Source: an uncultured Candidatus Saccharibacteria bacterium
Lineage (GTDB): Bacteria; Patescibacteriota; Saccharimonadia; Saccharimonadales; UBA4665
Assembly: GCA_903840315.1 (NCBI GenBank)
Contig: CAIMFK010000001.1
Coordinates: forward strand, 1-53,223
Reading direction: 5' to 3'
DNA length: 53,223 nt
Under the pieces are notes generated by a model. That model saw nothing but the letters and a program-made list of their open reading frames with translations, ran no database searches and was not told the origin of the DNA. Every line of letters starts with the position of its first letter. Within the stretch, counting starts at the first letter, position 1. Below, one piece after another: positions 8,892 to 16,129 of this stretch. Made by a program: the position numbers and the translations under genes.

Positions 8892-9493
8892 CTAATCTGT
8901 TGTTCGGTGTTGTTAGAATTGGCTGTATTTTTGATTCCGTTTAGAATCATTTTTCTAAATGTTACTGTGGCTGCCAGATCCAAGGCGCCAAAACTTAGAG
9001 CGCCCCATGCTTCTGGTGGAAGATATTTCATGACCCCAACAGTTAGCACACCAAATTCTGCGACTGCAGCCGTGGTATTTGTCCAAAATCCAATCTTGAA
9101 CATTTTACTGTTATCAGCATGAGTAGCTATATCTTTAAATTGATTTTTGATTTTTAAAGGATTCCGAACTTTTACACCTACAGCACCCAACGCTAAAGCC
9201 GCTCCGCCAATCCATGCCGCTTCACCAGCAACAAGACCAGACCCAACCCATGGAGCCGCATCAATAACTTTATGCTCTAATTCATGCAAGGGATTTACGG
9301 CTAATGTCACAGCTATACTTCCAGCAAAAGCGGCGACAGCAATTTTATTCCTTTGCCTGACAATTACTTCCTTAGATCTAGAAAAAATTCCTTTTTGATC
9401 TGGATTATCTGCTGATAATGAAGTATCAGCATTGGAAATACTTTCAACGTAATTCAAATCAGAAGAGTTATTATATTGTTCGTTATTTTCCAT
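8888..9493 (-). CDS. Predicted membrane protein, unknown function
   Basis: I do not recognise a family in these 201 residues. The first 45 residues are polar and acidic. They are followed by about four hydrophobic segments: IAVAAFAGSIAVTLAVN, a Gly/Ala-rich stretch around GSGLVAGEAAWIGGAALALG, TTAAVAEFGVLTVGVM, and one near ALSFGALDLAATVTF. It begins 5 nt after the GNAT gene and overlaps the histidine kinase start by 4 nt, so it is probably co-expressed with the kinase and might be an accessory sensor subunit. Confidence 0.6.
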   Translation of the reverse strand: MENNEQYNNSSDLNYVESISNADTSLSADNPDQKGIFSRSKEVIVRQRNKIAVAAFAGSIAVTLAVNPLHELEHKVIDAAPWVGSGLVAGEAAWIGGAALALGAVGVKVRNPLKIKNQFKDIATHADNSKMFKIGFWTNTTAAVAEFGVLTVGVMKYLPPEAWGALSFGALDLAATVTFRKMILNGIKNTANSNNTEQQIS

Positions 9494-9498
9494 TATTT

Positions 9499-10557
9499 CT
9501 AAAATACCTTTTGAGTCAATTTATGTGAATGAGACATTGCTCTCAACGCAGATCCCACTATCGTAGTAATTGGTCTAAATGCCAATTTTTTCGGTATTGG
9601 ATTTTTGTACGCACACATTACACCATAATTTAAGGATTGTCCATCCTGATATGCATCTGGAACTAGTTTTACAAATTCACAGCCAACTGACGCATAAAGC
9701 CTTAAAAGCCTGTCCTGAGGCACTTCTTTTCCATCTATATTTTTTGTAGTTCGGAAATATTCGTTTGCATAATCATCTAACTGTTCTTTTGTTAGGGAAG
9801 TAAAATCTTGATTACGTTTTTTAGACTGACGCTTAACCCAATTCCTTAAACCGGGTAATCTACTTTCAAAAAATCCTTGGTCATAGCCTTCTTTAATGAA
9901 CTTCCCTATTACATTTGCTATAAGCATATTTTGACCACCCGACAAAGAGCCCTCCGGCAAAACAGAAAGACTGACGACATAGATATTCTTACCTTTAGGA
10001 TCAAACATTGTTTCGAGAGTTCCATTATCTGTAATCTCTTCCCAAGATGTGAATTCTTCTGGCTTTTTGCTAGTAGGACAAGCCATAATGAATCCAACTA
10101 TTTTGCCATGATTTTCAAGTACCTGGCACCAGTCATTATCTATTTTTTCTAATCTACCTCGAAATTTTTCAATAAGACTAGCTCTCCACTCATCTTCCGG
10201 AACATCATAGTCTTTATATACGGCATTAAATGCCCTTATATCGACGTCGACTAATTCTTCAACATCATCTATGGTTGCTCTCCTAATTGTGAGCTTTTTA
10301 GGTTTATCTATCTCTTTTTTTTCATCTTTGGGACTTGTTGATTGAGCGGGCGATGGAGCGGTAAATGGTTGGTTTGGACTATCCTCTTCAGAATAAAGTC
10401 CCTCCAAAACCATTCTCGACTCATCTATTAAAGCCAATTTATCGGTTTCAGTATATTCAGTTGTTGAAGTCTCTAATTCAAATACTTCAGGAGATGTCTC
10501 TTGATCATAAAAATTTTCGCTATTTTGGAATTTTTCTGGATTGTCCATATTGTTCAC
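9499..10557 (-). CDS. GNAT-family acetyltransferase with acidic N-terminal extension
   Basis: The first 95 residues are acidic and probably disordered. A GNAT-like fold follows from KLTIRRATIDDVEELVD, through a strand carrying KIVGFIMACP, to YVVSLSVLPEGSLSGGQNML. The latter occupies the acetyl-CoA binding beta4-alpha3 region, although the classic R/QxxGxG/A is altered to SLSGGQ. The C-terminal third is family-specific. The ribosome site AGAAGGTG precedes the ATG. It heads a three-gene operon ending in the sensor kinase, which is an unusual pairing. The substrate is unknown. Confidence 0.7.
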   Translation of the reverse strand: MNNMDNPEKFQNSENFYDQETSPEVFELETSTTEYTETDKLALIDESRMVLEGLYSEEDSPNQPFTAPSPAQSTSPKDEKKEIDKPKKLTIRRATIDDVEELVDVDIRAFNAVYKDYDVPEDEWRASLIEKFRGRLEKIDNDWCQVLENHGKIVGFIMACPTSKKPEEFTSWEEITDNGTLETMFDPKGKNIYVVSLSVLPEGSLSGGQNMLIANVIGKFIKEGYDQGFFESRLPGLRNWVKRQSKKRNQDFTSLTKEQLDDYANEYFRTTKNIDGKEVPQDRLLRLYASVGCEFVKLVPDAYQDGQSLNYGVMCAYKNPIPKKLAFRPITTIVGSALRAMSHSHKLTQKVF

Positions 10558-10568
10558 CTTCTAAACAA

Positions 10569-10615
10569 AAACGAAACTGGAGCACAATAGTAAAAAAGCG
10601 CACCCAGTTTCGTTT
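10569..10615 (-). promoter_or_regulatory. Leader hairpin with T-tract before the GNAT-kinase operon
   Basis: Perfect 12-bp arms (AAACGAAACTGG and its complement) enclose a 23-nt loop. On the minus strand the right arm is followed by TTTTTGTTT, and then at once by the ribosome site AGAAGG of the GNAT gene. Because the genes on the other side are divergent, this terminator-like element can only act within the operon's own leader, which suggests attenuation. Confidence 0.5.
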
Positions 10616-10631
10616 ATCTTCTAAAATACGA

Positions 10632-10649
10632 ATTCTTAATAATAAGAAT
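10632..10649. promoter_or_regulatory. Palindrome between divergent signalling operons
   Basis: Seven-bp arms ATTCTTA/TAAGAAT are separated by ATAA. It sits in the intergenic region between the GNAT-kinase operon and the response regulators. A TATGAT and a TATAGT -10 candidate for the plus strand lie just to the right. It is a plausible operator, but purely AT-rich chance symmetry is possible. Confidence 0.35.
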
Positions 10650-10710
10650 GATATGATGATTATAGTATAAAGACAGCCTTAAAGCAAATGCTTAAATTGG
10701 AGTAGCCTGG

Positions 10711-11097
10711 ATGCGAAAAGTTGCAATAGTAGAAGACAATCAGCCAATTAGAGAGATGTATGAAATAAAACTGAAAAACTCAGGCTATGAGGTGCATACT
10801 GCGAGCAACGGCCAAGAAGGAATTGAGCTACTTGAAAAAATACGTCCCGATTTAGTTCTATTAGATATTAGAATGCCCGTCATGAACGGAGATGAGATGC
10901 TTGCAAAACTGAGAGAAACAGATTGGGGCTCACTTTTAAAAGTCATAATTTTAACGAATCTTAGTAAGGATGAAGCTCCATCTATTTTAAAATTTTTAAA
11001 TATTGAAAGATACATAGTAAAAGCGCACTACACACCCACTCAAGTATTAAATGTTATTGACGAAGTAATCGATAATATGTACAAAAAGCATAAATAA
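10711..11097 (+). CDS. Single-domain response regulator (receiver only)
   Basis: A CheY-like receiver of 128 residues. The acidic pair is Glu8/Asp9, the phosphoacceptor is Asp52 in LVLLDIRMPVMNGDEM, the Thr is in VIILTNLS, and the conserved Lys is in YIVKAHYTP. There is no output domain. GGAG lies about 10 nt before the ATG. It is followed 19 nt later by a close paralogue and then murD. It is the likely phosphorylation partner of the divergent histidine kinase. Confidence 0.92.
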   Translation: MRKVAIVEDNQPIREMYEIKLKNSGYEVHTASNGQEGIELLEKIRPDLVLLDIRMPVMNGDEMLAKLRETDWGSLLKVIILTNLSKDEAPSILKFLNIERYIVKAHYTPTQVLNVIDEVIDNMYKKHK

Positions 11098-11116
11098 TCG
11101 TAAACTAAACTTAACT

Positions 11117-11536
11117 ATGAAGAAGATTGCCATCATAGAAGACGATCAGGCCATATCTCAAATGTATCGAATGAAATTTGAAAACGAGGGCTATGAGGTT
11201 GAGACGGCTGAAAATGGTGAAATTGGACTCGAATTAATTAAAAAAATGAAGCCAGATATGATTCTACTGGATGTTATGATGCCGGTCATGAATGGAGATG
11301 AGATGCTTGCTAAACTTCGTAGTGAACCATGGGGAAAAGACACAAAAGTTATAATACTTACCAATATTGGTGAGCAAGAATTACCTAAGAACGTTGCGAG
11401 CTTAGATGTGCTAGATGTTATCTTAAAAGCCGAACTCACTCCTAGACAAGTTGCCGATAAGGTAAAAAAAGAACTTGGTGAACTGAGCGGAAAATTATTA
11501 TCTAATCAAATACGCGAAAATTCTCAACAAGCCTAA
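11117..11536 (+). CDS. Single-domain response regulator, tandem paralogue
   Basis: A receiver domain with Glu8/Asp9/Asp10, phosphoacceptor Asp52 in MILLDVMMPVMNGDEML, and VIILTNIG. The Lys sits in VILKAELTP. It shares the blocks EDxQxIxxMY, NGxxGxEL and the whole PVMNGDEMLAKLR stretch with the preceding gene, so the pair arose by tandem duplication. About 20 polar residues extend the C-terminus. Its stop overlaps the murD start by one base (TAATG), linking signalling output to a wall-synthesis gene in one transcript. Confidence 0.92.
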   Translation: MKKIAIIEDDQAISQMYRMKFENEGYEVETAENGEIGLELIKKMKPDMILLDVMMPVMNGDEMLAKLRSEPWGKDTKVIILTNIGEQELPKNVASLDVLDVILKAELTPRQVADKVKKELGELSGKLLSNQIRENSQQA

Positions 11537-12834
11537 TGAAAATTGCAATAATCGGTTATGGACTTCAGGGTGTATCTTCATACAATTACTGGCGAGACGG
11601 TAATGAAATTACTATTTGTGATCAAAATAACATTGAAAATACTCCCGAGGATGCAAACCTACAAATTGGAGAGAACTATTTAAAAAATTTAGATCAGTTT
11701 GATCTAATTGTCAGGTCACCTAGCGTACATCCGCGAGATATTATTGATGCAAACGGGCCAGACATTACGATAAAAGTTACTACTAATACTAATGAATTCT
11801 TTAAAGTCTGCCCTACTAAAAATATAATTGGCGTTACTGGAACAAAAGGAAAAGGTACGACTAGTACGCTCATAACCAGAATATTAGAGGCTGATGGCAA
11901 AACCGTACATCTTGGCGGAAATATTGGAACTCCGCCCCTTGAAATGCTAGATGCAGGAATAGAAGCTGATGACTGGGTAGTTCTAGAATTGGCAAATTTT
12001 CAGCTAATAGATTTAGAATATTCGCCACACATTGCCGTATGCCTTATGGTTGTGCCAGAACATTTGGATTGGCATGAATCCATGGATGAATATACTGATG
12101 CGAAGCAGCAATTATTCAATCATCAAACGGAAGAAGATATAGCTATCTATTATTCTGAAAATGAAATATCTAAAAAAGTTGCCAGCTCATCTAAAGGCAC
12201 AAAAATTGCTTACTTTAAGGCTCCTGGTGCGCATATAGAGAAGGATACTATAGCCATAGATGAAAATATATTGTGCAATATCAATGAAGTAAAATTGCTT
12301 GGAAAACATAATTTGCAAAACATTTGCGCAGCAGTAACAGCAGTATGGCCGATTACAAAAAATGTTAACGCAATTAGTTCTTCACTTCGCAAATTTACTG
12401 GCTTAGAGCACAGAATCGAACTAGTCAGAGAATTTAATGGTGTTAAGTATTATGATGACTCCTTCGCAACAACTCCTGAAGCAGCAATTGTTGCGCTACA
12501 GGCATTCAAGGAACCAAAAATATTAATTCTTGGTGGATCTGATAAGGGCGCAGAATTTGATAATCTCGCCAAAGAAGTTTCTGAGAATAATGTGAAACAC
12601 GTTGTTTTAATAGGATATACTGCCGAAAAAATTAGGAAATCATTAGATAAAATTGGTTATTCAGACTATTCGGATGGAGGCGACAGTATTGAAGAGATAG
12701 TGGACGAAGCTACAAAATATGCATCATCTGGCGATGTGGTTTTATTATCTACCGGATGCGCAAGTTTTGGTTTATTTAAAGACTATAAAAATAGAGGAGA
12801 TAAGTTTAAGCAAGCTGTTCTAGAACTCTCTTAA
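11536..12834 (+). CDS. murD: UDP-N-acetylmuramoyl-L-alanine:D-glutamate ligase
   Basis: A cytosolic ATP-dependent ligase adding D-Glu to UDP-MurNAc-L-Ala in peptidoglycan precursor synthesis. It has a Rossmann-like N-terminus (IAIIGYGLQGVSS), the Mur ATP loop GVTGTKGKGTTSTLI, a central block with PEHLDWHESMDEY, and a C-terminal domain with EHRIELV, YYDDSFATTPEA and ILILGGSDKGAEF. At 432 residues it has family length. It is translationally coupled to the second response regulator. Its 3' end overlaps the convergent murI, whose product makes the D-Glu substrate. Confidence 0.95.
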   Translation: MKIAIIGYGLQGVSSYNYWRDGNEITICDQNNIENTPEDANLQIGENYLKNLDQFDLIVRSPSVHPRDIIDANGPDITIKVTTNTNEFFKVCPTKNIIGVTGTKGKGTTSTLITRILEADGKTVHLGGNIGTPPLEMLDAGIEADDWVVLELANFQLIDLEYSPHIAVCLMVVPEHLDWHESMDEYTDAKQQLFNHQTEEDIAIYYSENEISKKVASSSKGTKIAYFKAPGAHIEKDTIAIDENILCNINEVKLLGKHNLQNICAAVTAVWPITKNVNAISSSLRKFTGLEHRIELVREFNGVKYYDDSFATTPEAAIVALQAFKEPKILILGGSDKGAEFDNLAKEVSENNVKHVVLIGYTAEKIRKSLDKIGYSDYSDGGDSIEEIVDEATKYASSGDVVLLSTGCASFGLFKDYKNRGDKFKQAVLELS

Positions 12835-13453
12835 GCTGTTCTATAACAGGTTTTTCTGGTTGAATCACTCTCGCGCGATCACCCGCAACTGAAACAATTT
12901 CATCTTCAATCCAGTGATAATGAGTACAACCGAGAACTATTACGTCTGCACCTTCTTCGCAGACCAGATTAGTCAGATTACGAATTTCGTCATGGTCAAT
13001 CTCATTATTTTCAATCATGAGTGACCAATTGGAACAATCTGGCTCAATGACTCTTATGTTTTTTGCATAGTTATTTTTCAGCCATTCATATCTCTTACTG
13101 CCAAGGGTTGCTGGTGTAGCACAAACAGCAATTATTTTAGATTTTGTTAATTCAGCTGCTGGTTTAATCATGGGCTCCATAGCTATTAATGGAACGTCTA
13201 TGATCTTTCTTAAGTCTTCAATAATATTTGTTGATAGGGTGTTGCATGCTATGACAATAGTCTTGCATCCTTCCTCAACCATATCTTTTAATATTGGAGC
13301 AGAAAGAGTTAGTAATTGCTCCGGTGTCTTACTGCCATAAGGTAAGTTTTTTGAATCATTCCGAAAGATAACTTCAATATCTGGTAGTTCACTTTTAATA
13401 GCATTAACTACTGATAAGCCGCCTATTCCTGAGTCGAATACACCAATAACCAT
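12806..13453 (-). CDS. murI: Glutamate racemase (short form)
   Basis: The enzyme makes D-glutamate for the MurD step. It has the start GVFDSGIGGLSV, PYGSKTPEQL, the catalytic Cys in VIACNTLS and the second catalytic Cys in VLGCTHYHW. At 215 residues it is clearly shorter than typical MurI (about 265). The missing length is mainly between and after the two catalytic blocks, yet both catalytic Cys are present. It starts 1 nt after folD ends, and its last 29 bp overlap murD on the other strand. Confidence 0.9.
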   Translation of the reverse strand: MVIGVFDSGIGGLSVVNAIKSELPDIEVIFRNDSKNLPYGSKTPEQLLTLSAPILKDMVEEGCKTIVIACNTLSTNIIEDLRKIIDVPLIAMEPMIKPAAELTKSKIIAVCATPATLGSKRYEWLKNNYAKNIRVIEPDCSNWSLMIENNEIDHDEIRNLTNLVCEEGADVIVLGCTHYHWIEDEIVSVAGDRARVIQPEKPVIEQLKRVLEQLA

Positions 13454-13454
13454 T

Positions 13455-14261
13455 TCAAATACTCATTCTGACAGCTTTAAGAACATTTTCAAATAGCGCA
13501 CATACTGTAAGGGGACCAACTCCACCTTTGGTTGGGGTAATTATCAAATCGGATCTTTGATAAACGTCAGCATCTAAATCACCAACAGTCCCACTTTTTT
13601 CACTAGCAACTCCAGCATCAACGATTACACTTTTTGGTGATATCATTTCAGAATTAATGAGTCCTGGTTTGCCAGTGGCAGTGACAATAATATCGGAATT
13701 AAGACATTTCTTTTTTAAATCTTCAGTGGATTTATCTGCGACATCAACATCTAAACCTGAGTCCAGAAGCATTTTATATAATGGTGCGCCGACTAATTTA
13801 CCCTTACCTACTAATAATATTTTCTTATTCCGTAAATCCACGTTGAATCCCGCCAATAACCACAAAATTGCCGTTGGAGTAGCTGGGTCAAATTTAGTAG
13901 ATTTCGCTAATGCATCAACGTCCTTATTTGAACTAACGAGATTGATTATTTCATCTGTTTCAGCTTCATTTTCGATGGGAAGTTGGATAATGATTCCATG
14001 CACCTTATTGTCTTGATTTAAAGAGCTTATTTTATCTCTTGCCTCATTTTGTTCAATTCTGTAAATATCAACATCTATACCTATTTCTGAACCATACTTT
14101 TTTTTCAGACTTACATATACATTTATTGTTGGATCGTCTTTTAGCTGTATTATGGCTAGTTTTGGTCTTATTCCCCTTGCCTGAACTAAACTTCTAACGT
14201 CTCTAGATTGACGCTGCTTTATATATTCTGCCAGTTCTCTTCCGTTTAATATCTTATTCAT
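13455..14261 (-). CDS. folD: Bifunctional methylene-THF dehydrogenase/cyclohydrolase
   Basis: FolD interconverts 5,10-methylene-, methenyl- and 10-formyl-tetrahydrofolate. Visible blocks are RPKLAIIQLKDDPT, YVSLKKKYGSEIGI (with the catalytic Tyr and Lys), GIIIQLPI, the dinucleotide loop LLVGKGKLVGAP in place of the common VGRS..VG.P, and TPTKGGVGPLTVCAL near the end. At 268 residues it is slightly short. A TACAAT box lies 8 nt before its ATG, so the folD-murI transcript is probably leaderless. It works with GlyA and DHFR elsewhere in this window. Confidence 0.93.
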   Translation of the reverse strand: MNKILNGRELAEYIKQRQSRDVRSLVQARGIRPKLAIIQLKDDPTINVYVSLKKKYGSEIGIDVDIYRIEQNEARDKISSLNQDNKVHGIIIQLPIENEAETDEIINLVSSNKDVDALAKSTKFDPATPTAILWLLAGFNVDLRNKKILLVGKGKLVGAPLYKMLLDSGLDVDVADKSTEDLKKKCLNSDIIVTATGKPGLINSEMISPKSVIVDAGVASEKSGTVGDLDADVYQRSDLIITPTKGGVGPLTVCALFENVLKAVRMSI

Positions 14262-14376
14262 TTAAGGCTATTGTAGCATGTTAACAGATGAGAGCTAATA
14301 GAATATATATAAATTCAGGTTTAACTCAGCAAGCCATCATATATTTAAAAAGTCAATTAATCAAAAGGAAATTATT

Positions 14377-14760
14377 ATGATTAAAAACAAGTTATTAATT
14401 GGTGCAGCGGGAATTTCAGCAGCTACCGGATTAATACTAGGCTCAACCGCCCTTGTAAGCGCCAGTACAACAACCAAAACTAGTAATACCAATAAAATTG
14501 CTCGCGAAGTTATTCAGTCTGACAGATTAGATGCTCAGGCAAAGGTGCTTGGCATGACAAAAGATCAGTTAGTATCTAGCCTAAAGAGCACCACCATGAA
14601 AGATTTAATTAGCCAAAAAGGCTTAACTAAGGATGCTTTTAAGCAACAAGTTCAGTCTGAAGTAATTAATGAATTAAAAGCTCAAGGCTATAGCTCTGAC
14701 CAAATAACAAACCTCCAAAATAAGGACCACGGGAAAAAACATCATAAAGACATTCAATAA
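14377..14760 (+). CDS. Small secreted protein, unknown function
   Basis: A Sec signal peptide (MIKNKLLIGAAG to VSAS) leads to about 95 mature residues. These contain two short helical repeats of the kind LGMTKDQLVSSLKSTTMKDL and KGLTKDAFKQQV, a pattern seen in small secreted DUF2680/YckD-like proteins (LG...eL...L..G.s...ia...G). The C-terminus is His/Lys-rich (KDHGKKHHKDI), which could bind metal or nucleic acid. AAAGGAAA precedes the ATG. It is a single gene ended by a clear terminator. Confidence 0.65.
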   Translation: MIKNKLLIGAAGISAATGLILGSTALVSASTTTKTSNTNKIAREVIQSDRLDAQAKVLGMTKDQLVSSLKSTTMKDLISQKGLTKDAFKQQVQSEVINELKAQGYSSDQITNLQNKDHGKKHHKDIQ

Positions 14761-15387
14761 TTAACGCGAATGAATAAAGGGACTCTGCTTAACATGAGTC
14801 CCTTTTTTAATTTGATCGCATATTGATTGAGCAACAGATTTTCTAGATACAGAATTCCATGGCATTGGTCTTTTCTTGTCTAGTAGGTACTTATTTTCAT
14901 CTAAATTATTCATCCTAGGAGAACGAATAACCGTCCAATCCAAGCTACTGTGTGCAAGTTGTTTTATGTGATCCTCTCCATCAGAAAGAACTTTACTAGC
15001 TAAGATACTAAAAATAAAATGAGAAATCTTTTCTATAGGTTTTTGGATTTCTCCATCAACTAATGCATCGGAGCCGGTCAAAGATATGATTCGAAAGATA
15101 TGAAGCCTTTTCATGGATGGAATTATTTTATCCATAGCCAATGTCAGAACTTTATTTGATTCCGTGCCCCAACTACCCAAACAACTAATTATTACATTTT
15201 TTCCTTTCAGTATTGGGTCAACTCTATCGCCGCCAGTTACATCAAACTTTATAACTTTTAAATTTTTATGATTGCTAAATGGATTATGCGCATGCACGAC
15301 TGCCAATACTTCATGGCCATCAACTAACAAGTTTCTGACAACAAGTCTACCTATTTTTCCAGAAGCACCAAAAACAACAATCTTCAT
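14761..15387 (-). CDS. NAD(P)-binding atypical SDR (NmrA/BLVRB-like)
   Basis: A Rossmann fold begins with VVFGASGKIGRLVVRNLL, an atypical GxxGxxG signature, followed by GHEVLAVVH, and VIISCLGSWG in the position of the strand that lines the cofactor. LDWTVIRSPRM resembles the tail motif of the NAD(P)H-binding/BLVRB group. At 208 residues it has family length. The catalytic YxxxK of classical SDRs is absent. The substrate is unknown. Its stop directly abuts that of the convergent small secreted protein. Confidence 0.75.
   Translation of the reverse strand: MKIVVFGASGKIGRLVVRNLLVDGHEVLAVVHAHNPFSNHKNLKVIKFDVTGGDRVDPILKGKNVIISCLGSWGTESNKVLTLAMDKIIPSMKRLHIFRIISLTGSDALVDGEIQKPIEKISHFIFSILASKVLSDGEDHIKQLAHSSLDWTVIRSPRMNNLDENKYLLDKKRPMPWNSVSRKSVAQSICDQIKKGTHVKQSPFIHSR
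14776..14808 (+). terminator. Terminator of the small secreted protein gene, inside the opposing gene
   Basis: Ten-bp arms AAAGGGACTC/GAGTCCCTTT enclose a 10-nt loop and are followed by more T on the plus strand. The whole hairpin lies within the last 16 codons of the convergent SDR gene, so those codons are constrained by both functions. Confidence 0.8.
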
Positions 15388-15440
15388 CCTATTATTTAAG
15401 CATAAGATTAATAAAAATACAGATATCTAGTCAATAGACA

Positions 15441-15446
15441 TATAAT
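15441..15446 (+). promoter_or_regulatory. -10 box of tsaC, leaderless type
   Basis: A perfect TATAAT ends 6 nt before the ATG at 15453. With standard spacing, transcription would start on the A of the start codon. No ribosome-binding site is possible. Confidence 0.7.
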
Positions 15447-15452
15447 AGTGAG

Positions 15453-16049
15453 ATGAAAATATTCAAGAACATAAATGATTCAGAAATCGCAAAGCTATTG
15501 ATTGGTGGAGATATTGGCATTATACCCACAGATACGGTGTATGGATTTGCATGTAAAGCCGATAATCCTACGGCCACAAAATTACTTTATGACACCAAGA
15601 GAAAACATGAGACTAAACCGGGAACTATTATTGCTGCAAATGTATCCCAGCTGATAGATTTGGGATTCGATAGGGATGAACTTAAGTTTGCACGGGAAAT
15701 TCTTAATGCGGGAGTTAGTGTGATAATGAAAATAAACGCTCATCGATCATATCTTAATTTTGGAATTAATACTCAGGCAGCAAGAATTATAGTCACAGGA
15801 AATCTGCATGATCTGCTTAAAATCACTGGACCATTAATAACTTCAAGCGCCAACAAGCCTGGTCAAGAACCAATTAAGTCTATTGAACAGGGTAAAGATA
15901 TTTTCGGAGAAGAAATCTCATTTTATGTTGACGGAGGATACATAAATAGTAGACCTTCAACTATTCTAAAAATAAATAAGGGTAAGGTCGAATTAGTAAG
16001 AAATGGGTCAGTAGATGTAAGCAAATTCCTTAAGCAAAATCTAAGATAG
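15453..16049 (+). CDS. tsaC: Threonylcarbamoyl-AMP synthase (YrdC/Sua5 family)
   Basis: This enzyme makes threonylcarbamoyl-AMP from Thr, bicarbonate and ATP for the t6A modification of ANN-decoding tRNAs. The diagnostic start GGDIGIIPTDTVYGFACKA is followed by KRKHETKPGTII and by PLITSSANKPGQEP. At 198 residues it is the compact YrdC form without the Sua5 C-terminal domain. It has its own promoter and precedes the LCP gene. Its pathway partners TsaE and TsaB are encoded at 33286-34157. Confidence 0.93.
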   Translation: MKIFKNINDSEIAKLLIGGDIGIIPTDTVYGFACKADNPTATKLLYDTKRKHETKPGTIIAANVSQLIDLGFDRDELKFAREILNAGVSVIMKINAHRSYLNFGINTQAARIIVTGNLHDLLKITGPLITSSANKPGQEPIKSIEQGKDIFGEEISFYVDGGYINSRPSTILKINKGKVELVRNGSVDVSKFLKQNLR

Positions 16050-16129
16050 ATGAAGTACCATTCAAGGATAAACAAAAACCAAAAAAAGATGTGATTAAGT
16101 CCTAGAAATAGGTATAATAGTTAAGTTTA

